Positions 1 to 8,880 of a stretch of DNA of 64,000 nucleotides are shown piece by piece; the stretch's first letter is position 1, and every line of letters starts with the position of its first letter. This DNA comes from Nitratiruptor sp. (lineage in GTDB: Bacteria; Campylobacterota; Campylobacteria; Campylobacterales; Nitratiruptoraceae): the NCBI GenBank assembly GCA_009659925.1, contig PUXW01000018.1:48064-112063 (forward strand), written 5' to 3'. The notes under the pieces are model-generated. The model saw only the letters and a list, made by a program, of their open reading frames with translations. It was not told the origin of the DNA and did no database searches. Both the position numbers and the translations under genes were made by a program.

Positions 1-1136
1 TGATCGAGGAGCTCATTGACTGGGAGCACTACCACGACGATCCCATCTTCCGCCTCACCTTCCCCCACAAGCAGATGCTTGAGGCCGAGGATTTCCAACG
101 GGTCAAGGAGGCGATGGCCAACCCTCAAGAGCTTGCCCAAGTGGTAGAATCGATCCGGCTCAAACTCAACCCCCATCCGGCCGGCCAGTTGCACAATGTT
201 CCGGAAATTGGCGGGCGGAAATTGGAAGGAAGCCAACACAAGTACAAGGAGACGATCCTCTTCTTCCCCAAGCAGGGACAAACCTGCCACGCCTATTGCT
301 CCTTCTGTTTCCGCTGGCCCCAGTTTGTTGGCATGGATGAGCTCAAATTTGCCTCCAAAGAGGTGGAGCTGCTCATCGAGTACATTCAGGCCCATCCCGA
401 GATCACCGATGTCCTCTTTACAGGGGGAGATCCCCTCATCATGAGCACCAGATTGCTCCGGGCCTACATCGAGCCCCTCCTTGCGGCCAGGATTCCCCAT
501 TTGAGGAATATCCGCATCGGGACCAAGACCCTCGGTTTCTGGCCCTATCGCTTCACAAGGGACAAGGATGCCGACGATTTACTGCGCCTCTTTGAAGAGA
601 TCCGCAAAGCCGGCTACCACCTGGCCTTCATGGCCCACTTCAACCACTATCGCGAGCTCTTGACCCCCGCTGTACGGGAGGCTGTAGAGCGCATCCGATC
701 GACGGGGGCTATCATTCGGACCCAATCCCCCATCCTACGCCATATCAACGACAGCGCCGAGGTATGGGCCAGGATGTGGAAGGAGCAGGTAGCTTTGGAC
801 ATGATCCCCTACTATATGTTCGTCGCTCGCGATACCGGTGCTCAACACTACTTTGGAGTTCCCTTGGCCCGAGCTTGGGAGATCTATCGAGATGCCATCA
901 GCCAGGTGAGCGGGTTGGCCAGGACGGTTCGAGGGCCCAGTATGAGTGCAACCCCTGGCAAGATTGCAGTAGTTGGAGTGAGCCAAGTGGGTGACCAGCA
1001 GGTCTTCGTCCTCAACATGCTCCAAGCCAAGAATCCAGACCTCGTGGATCGCCCCTTCTTCGCCAAGTACAATCCCGAAGCCCTCTGGATCGACGAGTTA
1101 GAGCCGGCTTTGAGTGAGAAGTTTATTTTCGAGTAA
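1..1136 (+). CDS. KamA-family radical SAM aminomutase (5' end outside window)
   Basis: The frame is open from base 3, so the gene starts upstream of the window and the ATG at 75 is internal. The radical SAM motif CxxxCxxC is visible at 285-308 (C-H-A-Y-C-S-F-C) and binds the [4Fe-4S] cluster that cleaves S-adenosylmethionine. The following TGGDPL segment also fits the lysine 2,3-aminomutase/EpmB superfamily. A lysine in a TPGK context near the C-terminus could be the PLP-binding lysine. Members interconvert alpha- and beta-lysine, or modify a lysine on EF-P, in the cytoplasm. The missing N-terminus prevents choosing between these roles. It is followed by a promoter and rpsB, so it is probably not in the rpsB operon. 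Confidence 0.85.
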   Translation, partial: IEELIDWEHYHDDPIFRLTFPHKQMLEAEDFQRVKEAMANPQELAQVVESIRLKLNPHPAGQLHNVPEIGGRKLEGSQHKYKETILFFPKQGQTCHAYCSFCFRWPQFVGMDELKFASKEVELLIEYIQAHPEITDVLFTGGDPLIMSTRLLRAYIEPLLAARIPHLRNIRIGTKTLGFWPYRFTRDKDADDLLRLFEEIRKAGYHLAFMAHFNHYRELLTPAVREAVERIRSTGAIIRTQSPILRHINDSAEVWARMWKEQVALDMIPYYMFVARDTGAQHYFGVPLARAWEIYRDAISQVSGLARTVRGPSMSATPGKIAVVGVSQVGDQQVFVLNMLQAKNPDLVDRPFFAKYNPEALWIDELEPALSEKFIFE

Positions 1137-1148
1137 GCAATCTTTTGC

Positions 1149-1154
1149 TACAAT
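1149..1154 (+). promoter_or_regulatory. Candidate -10 box for rpsB-tsf
   Basis: TACAAT lies 13 bases after the kamA stop and about 100 bases before rpsB. Housekeeping promoters in this phylum often show a -10 box without a clear -35, and this fits that pattern. Confidence 0.5.
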
Positions 1155-1197
1155 CCTTCGCCTTTCAACTACACACGCGCTAATCCTTGTCGGGTTG

Positions 1198-1210
1198 CGG
1201 GCGCCGCCCG
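1198..1210 (+). promoter_or_regulatory. GC-rich hairpin in the rpsB leader
   Basis: A perfect 5-bp stem CGGGC/GCCCG closes a 3-base loop in the untranslated leader, about 47 bases before the rpsB start. Ribosomal protein S2 represses its own operon through leader RNA in some proteobacteria. This hairpin is in the right place for such control, but no known S2-binding motif is recognised here. Confidence 0.3.
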
Positions 1211-1256
1211 TTGATGAGCGCGGAGGCCAAACCTTATTCTACCAAGGAGCTGTTTT

Positions 1257-2069
1257 ATGGTCACAATGAAGGATCTACTGGAGTGTGGGGTCCACTTCGG
1301 CCACCAGACCCGCCGCTGGAATCCCAAGATGAAACCCTTCATCTTCGGGGTACGCAAGAACATCCACATCATCGACCTGCAAAAGACGCTGCGCTACTTC
1401 CGCTACACCTACAATGTGGTCCGGGATGCCGCCAAGGAGGGGAAGACTATCCTCTTCGTCGGAACGAAGAAGCAGGCCAAAAATGCCATTGAGGAGCATG
1501 CCACTCGCTGTGGGATGCCCTATGTCAACTCCCGCTGGCTTGGGGGAACCCTGACCAACTTCAACACCATCCGAAAGTCGATCCGTAAATTGGAAGTGAT
1601 TGAGGAGATGGAGCAGAGTGGCCAGATGGAGCTTTTGACCAAGAAAGAGGCCCTCATGCTCCGACGCAAGAAGGAGAAGTTGGAGAACTACCTCGGGGGA
1701 ATTCGGGAGATGAAGCAGCTCCCCGATATGCTCTTCGTCATCGATGCGGTTCGAGAGCACATCGCCGTGAAGGAGGGGAACAAGCTGGCCATTCCTATTA
1801 TCGCTCCCCTGGACACCAACTGCGATCCCGACCTCATCGACTACCCCATCCCAGGAAACGACGATGCGATCCGGAGCATCCAGCTCTTTTGTCGGGAGAT
1901 CGCCAACGCCATTATCGAAGGAAAAGAGCTACGAGCCCAAGAGCTCGAAGGGGAAGAGGAGGAGCCGGCGGCGGTTCCAGCTAGTGAAGAGGAGAAGCGG
2001 GCCATTATCGAAGAGGCGGTAGCCGAGGGCGAAGCTGAGGAAGAAGTTGTGGAGGAGAAGGAGCAGTAA
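1257..2069 (+). CDS. rpsB: 30S ribosomal protein S2
   Basis: This 270-residue protein begins with the S2 signature ([20 protein letters not shown]) and carries the family segments FVGTKKQA and [11 protein letters not shown]2 joins the small subunit late in assembly and is needed to bind S1. The last 45 or so residues form a Glu/Ala-rich acidic tail that exceeds the usual S2 core. The start is the ATG at 1257, preceded by AAGGAG at 1244-1249. The stop overlaps the tsf start (TAATG), the classic rpsB-tsf coupling. Confidence 0.98.
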   Translation: MVTMKDLLECGVHFGHQTRRWNPKMKPFIFGVRKNIHIIDLQKTLRYFRYTYNVVRDAAKEGKTILFVGTKKQAKNAIEEHATRCGMPYVNSRWLGGTLTNFNTIRKSIRKLEVIEEMEQSGQMELLTKKEALMLRRKKEKLENYLGGIREMKQLPDMLFVIDAVREHIAVKEGNKLAIPIIAPLDTNCDPDLIDYPIPGNDDAIRSIQLFCREIANAIIEGKELRAQELEGEEEEPAAVPASEEEKRAIIEEAVAEGEAEEEVVEEKEQ

Positions 2070-2989
2070 TGGCTATTACAGCGGCACAGGTCAAAGAGCT
2101 TCGAGCACGCACCGGGGCTGGGATGATGGATTGTAAGAAGGCCCTCCAGGAGGCTGGAGGGGATATGGAAAAGGCCATCGAGATCCTGCGCAAAAAGGGG
2201 ATTGCCAAGGCGGCCAAGAAGGCCGATCGTATCGCCAGCGAAGGGACAATCGCCGTCGAAGTCGCTCCAGATGGGCGCTGCGGGACGATCGTTGAGGTCA
2301 ACTCCGAAACCGACTTCGTCGCTAAAAACGAAGAGTTCCAAGAGCTCGTGAATCGGGTCAAGAGCCATATCGCTACCAGCGGCGTCGAGACGGTGGAGGC
2401 CCTCTACGAGAGTACCATCGACGGGGTCACCTTCGAGGAGTACATGAAGGCCCAGATCGCCAAGATCGGGGAGAATATCGTGGTTCGCCGCTTCGATCGC
2501 ATCTGTGTCCAGGAGGGACCTGGATTGGTGAGCGGCTATTTGCACATGGGGGGTAAAATTGGAGTCATCGTCGCGGCTGCCTGCGACAAAGAGGAGACCT
2601 GCCAGCAGATTCAGGGGATCTTGAGGGATATTGCTATGCACATTGCTGCCATGAATCCCCGCTATTTGGATGCCGAGAGCATTCCAGCCGAAGTGATCGA
2701 GAAAGAGAAGGAGATTGCCAGGGCCCAGCTTGAAAAGGAGGGCAAGCCGGCCAACATCATCGAGAAGATCATCCCAGGCAAGATCAAAAAGTTCATCGAA
2801 GAGAATACCCTTCTGGGGCAAAAGTTCGTCAAAGACGACAAGAAGAGTGTCCAGCAGGCCCTAGAAGAGGCGGCCAAAGCCGCTGGCGGTAGCGCCAAGA
2901 TCGTCGGTTTCGTACGCTACGAGCTGGGTGAAGGTATTGAGAAGAAGCAAGAGGATTTTGCCGCCGAGGTAGCGGCTCAGATGAAATAG
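2069..2989 (+). CDS. tsf: Elongation factor Ts
   Basis: EF-Ts recycles EF-Tu from GDP to GTP. The N-terminal UBA-like segment with [16 protein letters not shown] and the conserved [13 protein letters not shown] motif identify it. At 306 residues it is close to the family norm. The start overlaps the rpsB stop by one base, so the two are translated together. The segment near residue 200 ([12 protein letters not shown]) matches the second core subdomain. Nothing unusual was seen. Confidence 0.98.
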   Translation: MAITAAQVKELRARTGAGMMDCKKALQEAGGDMEKAIEILRKKGIAKAAKKADRIASEGTIAVEVAPDGRCGTIVEVNSETDFVAKNEEFQELVNRVKSHIATSGVETVEALYESTIDGVTFEEYMKAQIAKIGENIVVRRFDRICVQEGPGLVSGYLHMGGKIGVIVAAACDKEETCQQIQGILRDIAMHIAAMNPRYLDAESIPAEVIEKEKEIARAQLEKEGKPANIIEKIIPGKIKKFIEENTLLGQKFVKDDKKSVQQALEEAAKAAGGSAKIVGFVRYELGEGIEKKQEDFAAEVAAQMK

Positions 2990-2994
2990 GGTGT

Positions 2995-3648
2995 ATGGGA
3001 GCTCCCCTGCTGGAGGGGGTGGAGCTTGGCCACTCCTTCGATTACGAGCTCTTTGAAGGACTCTCCTTCCAGTTGCACGAAGGGGAGAGCATGGCTGTTG
3101 TTGGCAAGAGCGGTAGCGGGAAATCGACGCTGCTGCACATCTGTTCCACCCTTTTACCCCCTCGCAGCGGGGAGGTCTACCTCTTCCAAGAGCCGATCTA
3201 CCGTCTCTCCAAGGAGCGCCTACTCTCTTTGCGACGCTACAAGGTGGGGATTATCTTTCAGTCCCACTACCTCTTCAAAGGCTTCACCGCCCGGGAAAAC
3301 ATCGAAGTGGCCGCCCTCATGGTGGGCCGTTCCCTCGATTTGGAGCTCATCCAACGCTTCCGTATCGCCCACCTCTTGGAGAAGAAGGTCTCGGAGTTGA
3401 GTGGGGGGGAGCAGCAGCGGGTGAGTATCGCCCGGGTCTTGACCAAGGAGCCAAAGATCATCTTCGCCGACGAGCCAACGGGGAATCTCGATTCCCAGAC
3501 GGCCCAGGAGGTGATGGATTGGCTCTTCGAGTATGTACGCTTGCGCAAAGGGGGCCTCTTTCTAGTCACCCATGATATGGAATTGGCCTACCGCTGTGAC
3601 AAGGTCTACCGCCTCGAAGGGAAGGGGCTAGTAGGGCTTCGCCCGTGA
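2995..3648 (+). CDS. LolD/FtsE-like ABC transporter ATP-binding protein
   Basis: This 217-residue ATPase has a Walker A motif (GKSGSGKST, about 37-45), a Q-loop (IIFQSHYL), the ABC signature LSGGEQ (135-140), Walker B IIFADE (155-160) and a switch histidine (VTHD). The overall pattern is that of the LolD/FtsE/MacB ATPase group, which powers lipoprotein release or related envelope tasks. No permease gene lies beside it. The same orphan ATPase follows tsf in Campylobacter, as far as I recall. Only five bases separate it from tsf, so it is probably co-transcribed. Its last 21 bases overlap the convergent nuclease gene. Confidence 0.9.
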   Translation: MGAPLLEGVELGHSFDYELFEGLSFQLHEGESMAVVGKSGSGKSTLLHICSTLLPPRSGEVYLFQEPIYRLSKERLLSLRRYKVGIIFQSHYLFKGFTARENIEVAALMVGRSLDLELIQRFRIAHLLEKKVSELSGGEQQRVSIARVLTKEPKIIFADEPTGNLDSQTAQEVMDWLFEYVRLRKGGLFLVTHDMELAYRCDKVYRLEGKGLVGLRP

Positions 3649-4146
3649 GAGGAGGCGGTGAAAGTATTTCCTCGCCTTCTTGGCCAGAGAGTAGTCCTGG
3701 ATGAAGTAGAGGAGCTCGTAATTGCGTTTGAAGGCAGAGTAACTCCAGTTGGCAGAGCCGAAGATGAGCCGCTTGCCGTCGATGATGGCGAGTTTCAGGT
3801 GCATCTTGCCCATATACTCTTCATCGCTTCGCAGTCGCTTCCCTTGGAGGGTAAAGAGGGCGATATTGCGGTACTTGGCCAGGTAGCCGACCTGGGAGTA
3901 GCGATTAAAAGCCTGCTTCTCGTCCACGATGATGCGAATGCGTACCCCCCGTTTGGCGGCGTTTTTGAGCCGCTTCGCGATGGTATGGTTGGTGAAGGTG
4001 TAGATGGCTACATCGATACTCGAGTGGGCCTGGTCGATCCAGCGAAGCAGCTTCTTCAGGGCCTCTTGGGATTCGAAGGGGGTGAAATAGAGTTCGCCGC
4101 TAAAGAGAGTGAGGGAGAGGATCGATAATAGGAAGAGCCGTCTCAT
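3628..4146 (-). CDS. NucT-like phospholipase D family nuclease, exported
   Basis: The 172-residue product has a short hydrophobic signal-like N-terminus (residues 1-17) and one HKD motif with His116, Lys118 and Asp123, followed by the family segment FGSANWS. A single HKD motif means it should work as a dimer, as Nuc endonucleases do. H. pylori NucT, a close type, is a surface nuclease that helps DNA uptake and nucleotide salvage. The ATG at 4146 is preceded by AAGGAGG. The 3' end overlaps the ABC ATPase gene on the other strand by 21 bases. Confidence 0.85.
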   Translation of the reverse strand: MRRLFLLSILSLTLFSGELYFTPFESQEALKKLLRWIDQAHSSIDVAIYTFTNHTIAKRLKNAAKRGVRIRIIVDEKQAFNRYSQVGYLAKYRNIALFTLQGKRLRSDEEYMGKMHLKLAIIDGKRLIFGSANWSYSAFKRNYELLYFIQDYSLAKKARKYFHRLLSRAKPY

Positions 4147-4213
4147 TCATACCTCCTTTTGCTAGGAGTTGTAACACAAACGAGCCAAAAAAACAAGGTG
4201 GGAGCGAAGCGCT

Positions 4214-5410
4214 ATGAAACTACTGCTGATCAACAAGAACCCTGTGGTCTCTCGGATGATGCAAATGAGCGTGCCAAAGGCGGGTTTCGACATCGAAGAG
4301 TGTGAGAGCGTCTACGACCTGCCCACGGGCCAGTACGATGTGGTGGTGATCGACGATGAGATGTATGATCAAAACTTCCTCCAGGAGATCAAACGGAGCA
4401 TCGATTTTCATAAGCTCGGGATCATCACCTCGGCCAAGAACAGCGCCCTGGATGAGTTCGACTTCGTCTTGACCAAACCCTTCCTCCCTACGGACCTCAT
4501 CGAGATCTTGCGGCGGGTCAAAGGGGAGATCGAAGCGAGTGGAGGCCAAGGCAGCGGAGGGAGTACGACCCCCTTCCAGGAAGAGAGCTTTCTTGGGGCT
4601 CAGGAGCGCATTGTCGAGATCGAGGAGAGCCACGAAGAGTCTCCCTTCGTCGAACAGCCCCAAAGCAAAGGGGGACTCCTCAAGGAGGAGGAGGTCCAAG
4701 AGGTGGCCCAGCTCCTCGAAGAGCCCCAAGAACCTCAGCCCACAATCGCCCCCCTCAAGGAGGAGGCTCCCTTTGGCGGGCTAGCCGAGCCCTCCCTCCA
4801 GGAGCCGGCACCCAGCCCCTTCGAGTCGACCCCCCTCCAATCAGAGCCAAGCCCTTTGGGCCAGGAAGTTGCTTCAAGCCCCTTTGAGACTCCTGCTCAA
4901 GAGCCACCCTTTGCCACCCAAGAACCCGTACTCGGTCAAGAGGGGAATTTGGCGACCCAGCCTACCATCGCCCCCCTCAAGGAGGAGGCTCCCTTTGGCG
5001 GGCTAGCCGAGCCCTCCCTCCAGGAGCCAGCACCCAGCCCCTTCGAGTCGACCCCCCTCCAACCAGAGCCAAGCCCTCTGGCTCAAGAGCCTCCCACCCA
5101 GGATCCTAGCTCTCCTCCACCAGCCTCTCCATCTACCCCCTCAAGCCCCGAGCCAATTGCGCTCCAGGAGGATGAGCCAACTCCCAAGCCCTTTACCAAA
5201 ACCATCTCTGCCGATGCCCTCTTGGAGGATGTGAAAGAGCGCGAGCTTCCACCCCAAGAGCCTTCCTCTACCTCCCAGACAGAGGATCGTCTCCAAAATC
5301 TCAAGCAAGAGTTGGGGGGCCTCGATTTTCGGGGATTGCGCCAAATCCTCGATGGAATGCAACTTGAAATTACCATCAAAATCTCCTATCCGGATGAGCG
5401 GGAGCGATGA
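4214..5410 (+). CDS. Acidic Pro/Glu-rich protein with receiver-like N-terminus
   Basis: The 398-residue product has two parts. Residues 1-100 resemble a response-regulator receiver fold: a buried strand ending in VVVIDDEMYD (possible phospho-acceptor Asp) and a late LTKPF resembling the conserved Lys-Pro. The signature is weak enough that it may be a pseudo-receiver. Residues 110-360 are low-complexity Pro/Glu/Ser/Gln and likely disordered, with a 41-residue direct repeat at 175-215 and 249-289. A short ordered C-terminus (RLQNLKQELGG...) follows. The position before gmk-tatA-argS matches the highly acidic protein of Campylobacter, where fliR is also adjacent; fliR is absent here. The stop overlaps gmk. 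Function is not known to me. Confidence 0.75.
   Translation: MKLLLINKNPVVSRMMQMSVPKAGFDIEECESVYDLPTGQYDVVVIDDEMYDQNFLQEIKRSIDFHKLGIITSAKNSALDEFDFVLTKPFLPTDLIEILRRVKGEIEASGGQGSGGSTTPFQEESFLGAQERIVEIEESHEESPFVEQPQSKGGLLKEEEVQEVAQLLEEPQEPQPTIAPLKEEAPFGGLAEPSLQEPAPSPFESTPLQSEPSPLGQEVASSPFETPAQEPPFATQEPVLGQEGNLATQPTIAPLKEEAPFGGLAEPSLQEPAPSPFESTPLQPEPSPLAQEPPTQDPSSPPPASPSTPSSPEPIALQEDEPTPKPFTKTISADALLEDVKERELPPQEPSSTSQTEDRLQNLKQELGGLDFRGLRQILDGMQLEITIKISYPDERER
4736..4856 (+). repeat. Direct repeat copy 1 inside the acidic protein gene
   Basis: About 121 bases recur 222 bases downstream (74 codons, so in frame) with roughly four or five mismatches. The encoded 41 residues differ only by one Ser/Pro change. 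Near identity at the DNA level, including third positions, points to a recent duplication rather than ancient domain repetition. Confidence 0.9.
4958..5078 (+). repeat. Direct repeat copy 2 inside the acidic protein gene
   Basis: Second copy of the 121-base unit found at 4736-4856. The spacer between the copies (about 101 bases) encodes similar Pro/Glu-rich sequence. Confidence 0.9.
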
Positions 5411-6030
5411 GGTTGAAACGGGGTGCCTGTCTGCTCCTCTCGGGACCCAGTGGTTCTGGGAAGAGCACCCTCATTCGGGAACTGCTCCAACACGATCCCA
5501 ACATCTACTTTAGCATCTCTACCACCACCCGAGGGAAGCGCCCTGGCGAGCAAGAGGGGCGGGACTACTTCTTCGTCACCAAGGAGCAGTTTGAAGAGGC
5601 CATTGCCGCGGGAGCCTTTTTGGAGTGGGCTAAGGTCCACGAACACTACTACGGCACGGCTCTAGCCCCAGTGATGGAGGCCATCGAGGCTGGGAAATTG
5701 GTCCTCTTCGATGTGGATGTCCAGGGCTTTGAAGCGATCATGAAGAGTCAACTGGCCGAAATTACGACCAGCGTCTTCATCACCACCCCGACTTTAAGCG
5801 AGTTGCGGCGGCGCCTGGAGGCCCGGGGAAGCGACGATCCGGCTACAATCGAGCGCCGTTTGCAAAACGCCAAGGAGGAGATTGTCTACATGCCACGCTA
5901 CGACTATGTCCTCATCAACGACGATCTGGCCAAGAGCCGGAAGAAGATCTTCGCCCTCGCCGAGGTAGCCCGCCTCAAACATAGCCGTCAGGAGTTGGAG
6001 GCCTTCGTCGAGTTGTGGGTGCGCTCTTGA
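5407..6030 (+). CDS. gmk: Guanylate kinase
   Basis: Gmk phosphorylates GMP to GDP with ATP. The P-loop GPSGSGKST lies at residues 13-21, and the GMP-binding stretch with [14 protein letters not shown] and the YGT motif follow. Its 207 residues are the usual length. The ATG overlaps the stop of the upstream acidic-protein gene (ATGA), so the two are translationally coupled. Gmk is followed by tatA and argS, the standard order in this phylum. Confidence 0.97.
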   Translation: MRLKRGACLLLSGPSGSGKSTLIRELLQHDPNIYFSISTTTRGKRPGEQEGRDYFFVTKEQFEEAIAAGAFLEWAKVHEHYYGTALAPVMEAIEAGKLVLFDVDVQGFEAIMKSQLAEITTSVFITTPTLSELRRRLEARGSDDPATIERRLQNAKEEIVYMPRYDYVLINDDLAKSRKKIFALAEVARLKHSRQELEAFVELWVRS

Positions 6031-6100
6031 TCAGTGGCCTTTTAAGAAAAGTTGTTGTATCATTGTGGGTGTCCATTTGCAATTGAAGGAGGGTGTTCTC

Positions 6101-6370
6101 ATGGGTATGCCAAGTATGCCGGAACTGTTGGTGATCCTTGCCATCGTCGTCTTGCTCTTTGGAGCCAAGAAGATTCCCGAACTGGCTAAAGGGATCGGGG
6201 CAGGGATCAAGAACTTCAAGAAGGCGATGCGTGACGATGATGAGGAGTTGGGGAACAAGGAGGAGCGGCCCCAAGTAGCCCAAGGAGCCCCTTCCCAGTC
6301 GACGACGGCCCAGCCTCAAGGGAGCCAAACCCACCAGACGGCTCAAACCAGCGAGCAGCCCAAGGCCTAA
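6101..6370 (+). CDS. tatA: Twin-arginine translocase subunit TatA
   Basis: The 89-residue protein has one N-terminal membrane helix ([21 protein letters not shown]) followed by the Phe-Gly hinge and an amphipathic helix, then an unstructured Gln/Thr-rich tail. TatA oligomerises to let folded proteins cross the inner membrane. The start is taken as the ATG at 6101, which has AAGGAGGG about ten bases upstream, rather than an earlier in-frame codon at 6065. tatB and tatC are not in this window. Confidence 0.93.
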   Translation: MGMPSMPELLVILAIVVLLFGAKKIPELAKGIGAGIKNFKKAMRDDDEELGNKEERPQVAQGAPSQSTTAQPQGSQTHQTAQTSEQPKA

Positions 6371-6382
6371 GGGGGCGTTAGC

Positions 6383-7972
6383 TTGAGACGGACCATCCAA
6401 GAGGAGCTGGGAAAAGAGCTTGAGGGGGTCCATCCCCTCGTCCTGGAGCGCCCGAAAGAGCGGAAATTTGGCCACTACGCCACCCCAATCGCCTTCGCCC
6501 TCGCCAAGAGGGAGCGCAAGAGTCCCCACCTCATCGCCCAAGAGTTGGCCCAGCGCTTCGTGGACAATCCGATCTTCGAGCGGGTCGAGCCGGTGGGCGG
6601 CTACATCAACTTCAAGCTGAGCGAATCCTTCCTCGACCGCTATGCAACCTGGGCCCTTGAGCATGAAGAGCGCTTCGGGGCTCAAGAGATGGGGGAGCGG
6701 ATCCATCTGGAGTTCGTGAGCGCCAACCCAACGGGGCCATTGCATATTGGCCATGCCCGGGGAGCGGTGATGGGGGAGGCCCTGGCAAGGATCGGGCGCC
6801 ACTTGGGCAACGAGATCCTCAAAGAGTACTACATCAACGATGCGGGGAACCAGATCTATCTGCTTGGCCTCTCCATCTATCTGGCGGCCCGAGAGGAGCT
6901 GGGCCTGCCAGCAGAAAGGCCCGAAGAGTACTATCGTGGTGAGTATATCCGGGATCTGGCCCAAGAGGCTATCCAACACTTTGGATCTGAGGCCTTTGAG
7001 AGGGAAGAGGTGATTGAAGAGCTCGCTGAGTGGGGGAAGGATCGGATGATGGAGCTCATCCGGGCCGATCTAGCTAGGGTCGGGATCACCTTCGACCGCT
7101 TCGTGAGCGAGAAGGCCCTATACCAGCAGTGGGATGAGGTCCTCGCCCTCTTGAAGGAGCGTGGAGCTATCTACGAGCGAGATGGAAAGCTTTGGCTGCG
7201 CTCAAGCCTTTACGGGGATGAGAAGGATCGGGTCGTCGTCCGGGAGGATGGACGCCCCACCTATTTGGCCGGGGATATTATCTACCACTACCGCAAGTTC
7301 CAAGAGGGCTTCGATCGCTACATCAACATCTGGGGAGCCGACCACCACGGCTATATCCCCCGGCTCAAAGCGGCCATCAAATTCCTGGGATTCGATCCCC
7401 AGCGGCTCGAAGTGCTCCTAGCCCAGATGGTCAGCCTCCTCAAGGGGGGAGAGCCCTTCAAGATGAGTAAGCGGGCCGGTACCTTCATCCTGATGCGCGA
7501 TGTGGTAGAGGAGATGGGGGCCGACGCTCTCAAGTTCATCTTCCTCTCCAAAAAGAGCGATACCCATCTGGAATTTGACATCGATTTGCTCCAGCGGGAA
7601 GATAGTTCCAACCCCATCTACTACATCAACTACGCCCATGCCCGGGTCCACTCCCTCCTGGATAGGGCCGGCAAGGAGGCGGGGGAACTAGTGGCCATCC
7701 CCCTGGAGGGTCTCAATGAAGATGCCAAGGATCTCCTCTTTAGCGCCCTCCTTCTGCCGGAGGTCCTGGAGGATGCCTTCACCAAGCGGGAAGTCCAGCG
7801 GCTCACCGATTACCTCAAGGCCCTTGCGGCCCAGTTCCACAGCTTCTACAACAAGCACAAGGTCATCGGGAGCGAGTATGAGGAGCGCTACCTCAAGCTC
7901 TCCCTCGTTGTGGCCCTTTCCATTCGGGTCGGATTGAGACTGCTAGGGATCGAGGCAAAACGAAGGATGTAG
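6383..7972 (+). CDS. argS: Arginyl-tRNA synthetase
   Basis: This class I synthetase of 529 residues charges tRNA-Arg. The HIGH motif (HIGHARG, about residues 121-127) and a KMSKRAG signature are present, with the ArgS additional N-terminal domain and the C-terminal DALR anticodon domain. The start codon is TTG at 6383 with AAGGGGG just upstream; no better ATG exists. It follows tatA by 12 bases. Confidence 0.97.
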   Translation: MRRTIQEELGKELEGVHPLVLERPKERKFGHYATPIAFALAKRERKSPHLIAQELAQRFVDNPIFERVEPVGGYINFKLSESFLDRYATWALEHEERFGAQEMGERIHLEFVSANPTGPLHIGHARGAVMGEALARIGRHLGNEILKEYYINDAGNQIYLLGLSIYLAAREELGLPAERPEEYYRGEYIRDLAQEAIQHFGSEAFEREEVIEELAEWGKDRMMELIRADLARVGITFDRFVSEKALYQQWDEVLALLKERGAIYERDGKLWLRSSLYGDEKDRVVVREDGRPTYLAGDIIYHYRKFQEGFDRYINIWGADHHGYIPRLKAAIKFLGFDPQRLEVLLAQMVSLLKGGEPFKMSKRAGTFILMRDVVEEMGADALKFIFLSKKSDTHLEFDIDLLQREDSSNPIYYINYAHARVHSLLDRAGKEAGELVAIPLEGLNEDAKDLLFSALLLPEVLEDAFTKREVQRLTDYLKALAAQFHSFYNKHKVIGSEYEERYLKLSLVVALSIRVGLRLLGIEAKRRM

Positions 7973-8311
7973 ATGATCGATCGACGCGTAGCGCGGATCA
8001 AGGAGATTCTCGAAGGGAAAAAGGGGGAGGATGTGGCCATCTTCGACATGACCCCCAGCGGCTATTTCGTGGACCGGGTCGTGATTGCCACCTCCTCCAG
8101 CGACAAACATACCGCAGCTCTTCTCGATAGCCTCAAGGAGCAGCTCAAACCAGAGGAGGAGTTCCTCCAGGTCGATGCCTCGGACGAGTGGATTGTTGTG
8201 GATCTTGGGGATATCCTGGTCCACCTCATGACCCAGCCCTACCGCCAGAAGTACCAGATCGAAGCCTTCTTGCGCGAGCTGCTTGGCGGTAGAAGTTCAG
8301 AATCGACCTAG
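7973..8311 (+). CDS. rsfS: Ribosomal silencing factor RsfS
   Basis: This 112-residue member of the RsfS/YbeB/Iojap family begins directly after the argS stop. The conserved core is visible as DVAIFDMTPSGYFVDRVVIAT and the later WIVVDLGDILVHLMT. RsfS binds L14 on the large subunit and prevents subunit joining in starvation. The last 86 bases overlap the end of convergent nadD. Linkage of rsfS to nadD is common in bacteria, although normally in the same direction. Confidence 0.95.
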   Translation: MIDRRVARIKEILEGKKGEDVAIFDMTPSGYFVDRVVIATSSSDKHTAALLDSLKEQLKPEEEFLQVDASDEWIVVDLGDILVHLMTQPYRQKYQIEAFLRELLGGRSSEST

Positions 8312-8813
8312 CGATCCGGGGCGGGAGGAGGCGTCGTTCCATCTGGGAGCGTAGCTGGGTGGAACTGATGGGAATGTGCAAAGGGATGGTCCGATAGGGG
8401 ACTCTACGCCGCTGGCGGCCCCTGGTAAAGACGATGAAGGTCACCTCCTTGCGAAGTCTGGGGAAGGCTTTCCATTTGGGCAGGCTAGCCAAATTGTCAC
8501 TGCCGATGAGGAGGTAGATCCTCTTGGGGGCCCAGCGCCGCTTGATGTAGGCTACCGTCTCAATGGTATAGACTGGACGCTGACGGCGGATTTCAAAGTC
8601 GAGGACCCGGACTTTGGGTTGGTTGGCAAAGAGCTTTTTGAGCCAGGCGAGGCGCAGATGGGGTGGAGCGAAGAAGCGCTCCTTGAAGGGGTTGCGGTAA
8701 GTAGGAACCACGAAGAGCAAGTGGATTGGAAGGGTTTCGAGGGCTTTGGTCACGATGGCCAGATGGCCCTTGTGGGGGGGATCGAAACTTCCCCCAAAGA
8801 TGGCAACCTCCAT
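8226..8813 (-). CDS. nadD: Nicotinate-nucleotide adenylyltransferase
   Basis: NadD adenylates nicotinate mononucleotide to deamido-NAD in NAD synthesis. The start is the ATG at 8813, giving the family N-terminus MEVAIFGGSFDPPHKGH with the (H/T)xGH nucleotidyltransferase motif. The 3' motif ISSTQLR is also present. Predicted length is 195 residues. A basic Arg/Gly-rich extension of about 20 residues follows the usual end and lies in the 86-base overlap with rsfS. It is divergent from gap. Confidence 0.93.
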   Translation of the reverse strand: MEVAIFGGSFDPPHKGHLAIVTKALETLPIHLLFVVPTYRNPFKERFFAPPHLRLAWLKKLFANQPKVRVLDFEIRRQRPVYTIETVAYIKRRWAPKRIYLLIGSDNLASLPKWKAFPRLRKEVTFIVFTRGRQRRRVPYRTIPLHIPISSTQLRSQMERRLLPPRIARSILNFYRQAARARRLRSGTSGGRAGS

Positions 8814-8880
8814 GGTAGGCCTTTTTGGTTGGATTATAGCCACTTTTACAAAGGCGTGGCAAGGGATGTGTGAGGAGAGT

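Noticed and set aside
1137..1256. Possible tRNA or RNA gene before rpsB
   Set aside because: No cloverleaf or T-loop motif is present; it fits an rpsB leader.
4736..5078. Repeat pair considered as a CRISPR or mobile element
   Set aside because: There are only two copies, the period is a multiple of three and the sequence is part of an intact coding frame.
8746..8880. Upstream in-frame start for gap at 8746
   Set aside because: It would add 45 residues before the family N-terminus and run antisense through the nadD start; ATG at 8881 has a Shine-Dalgarno.
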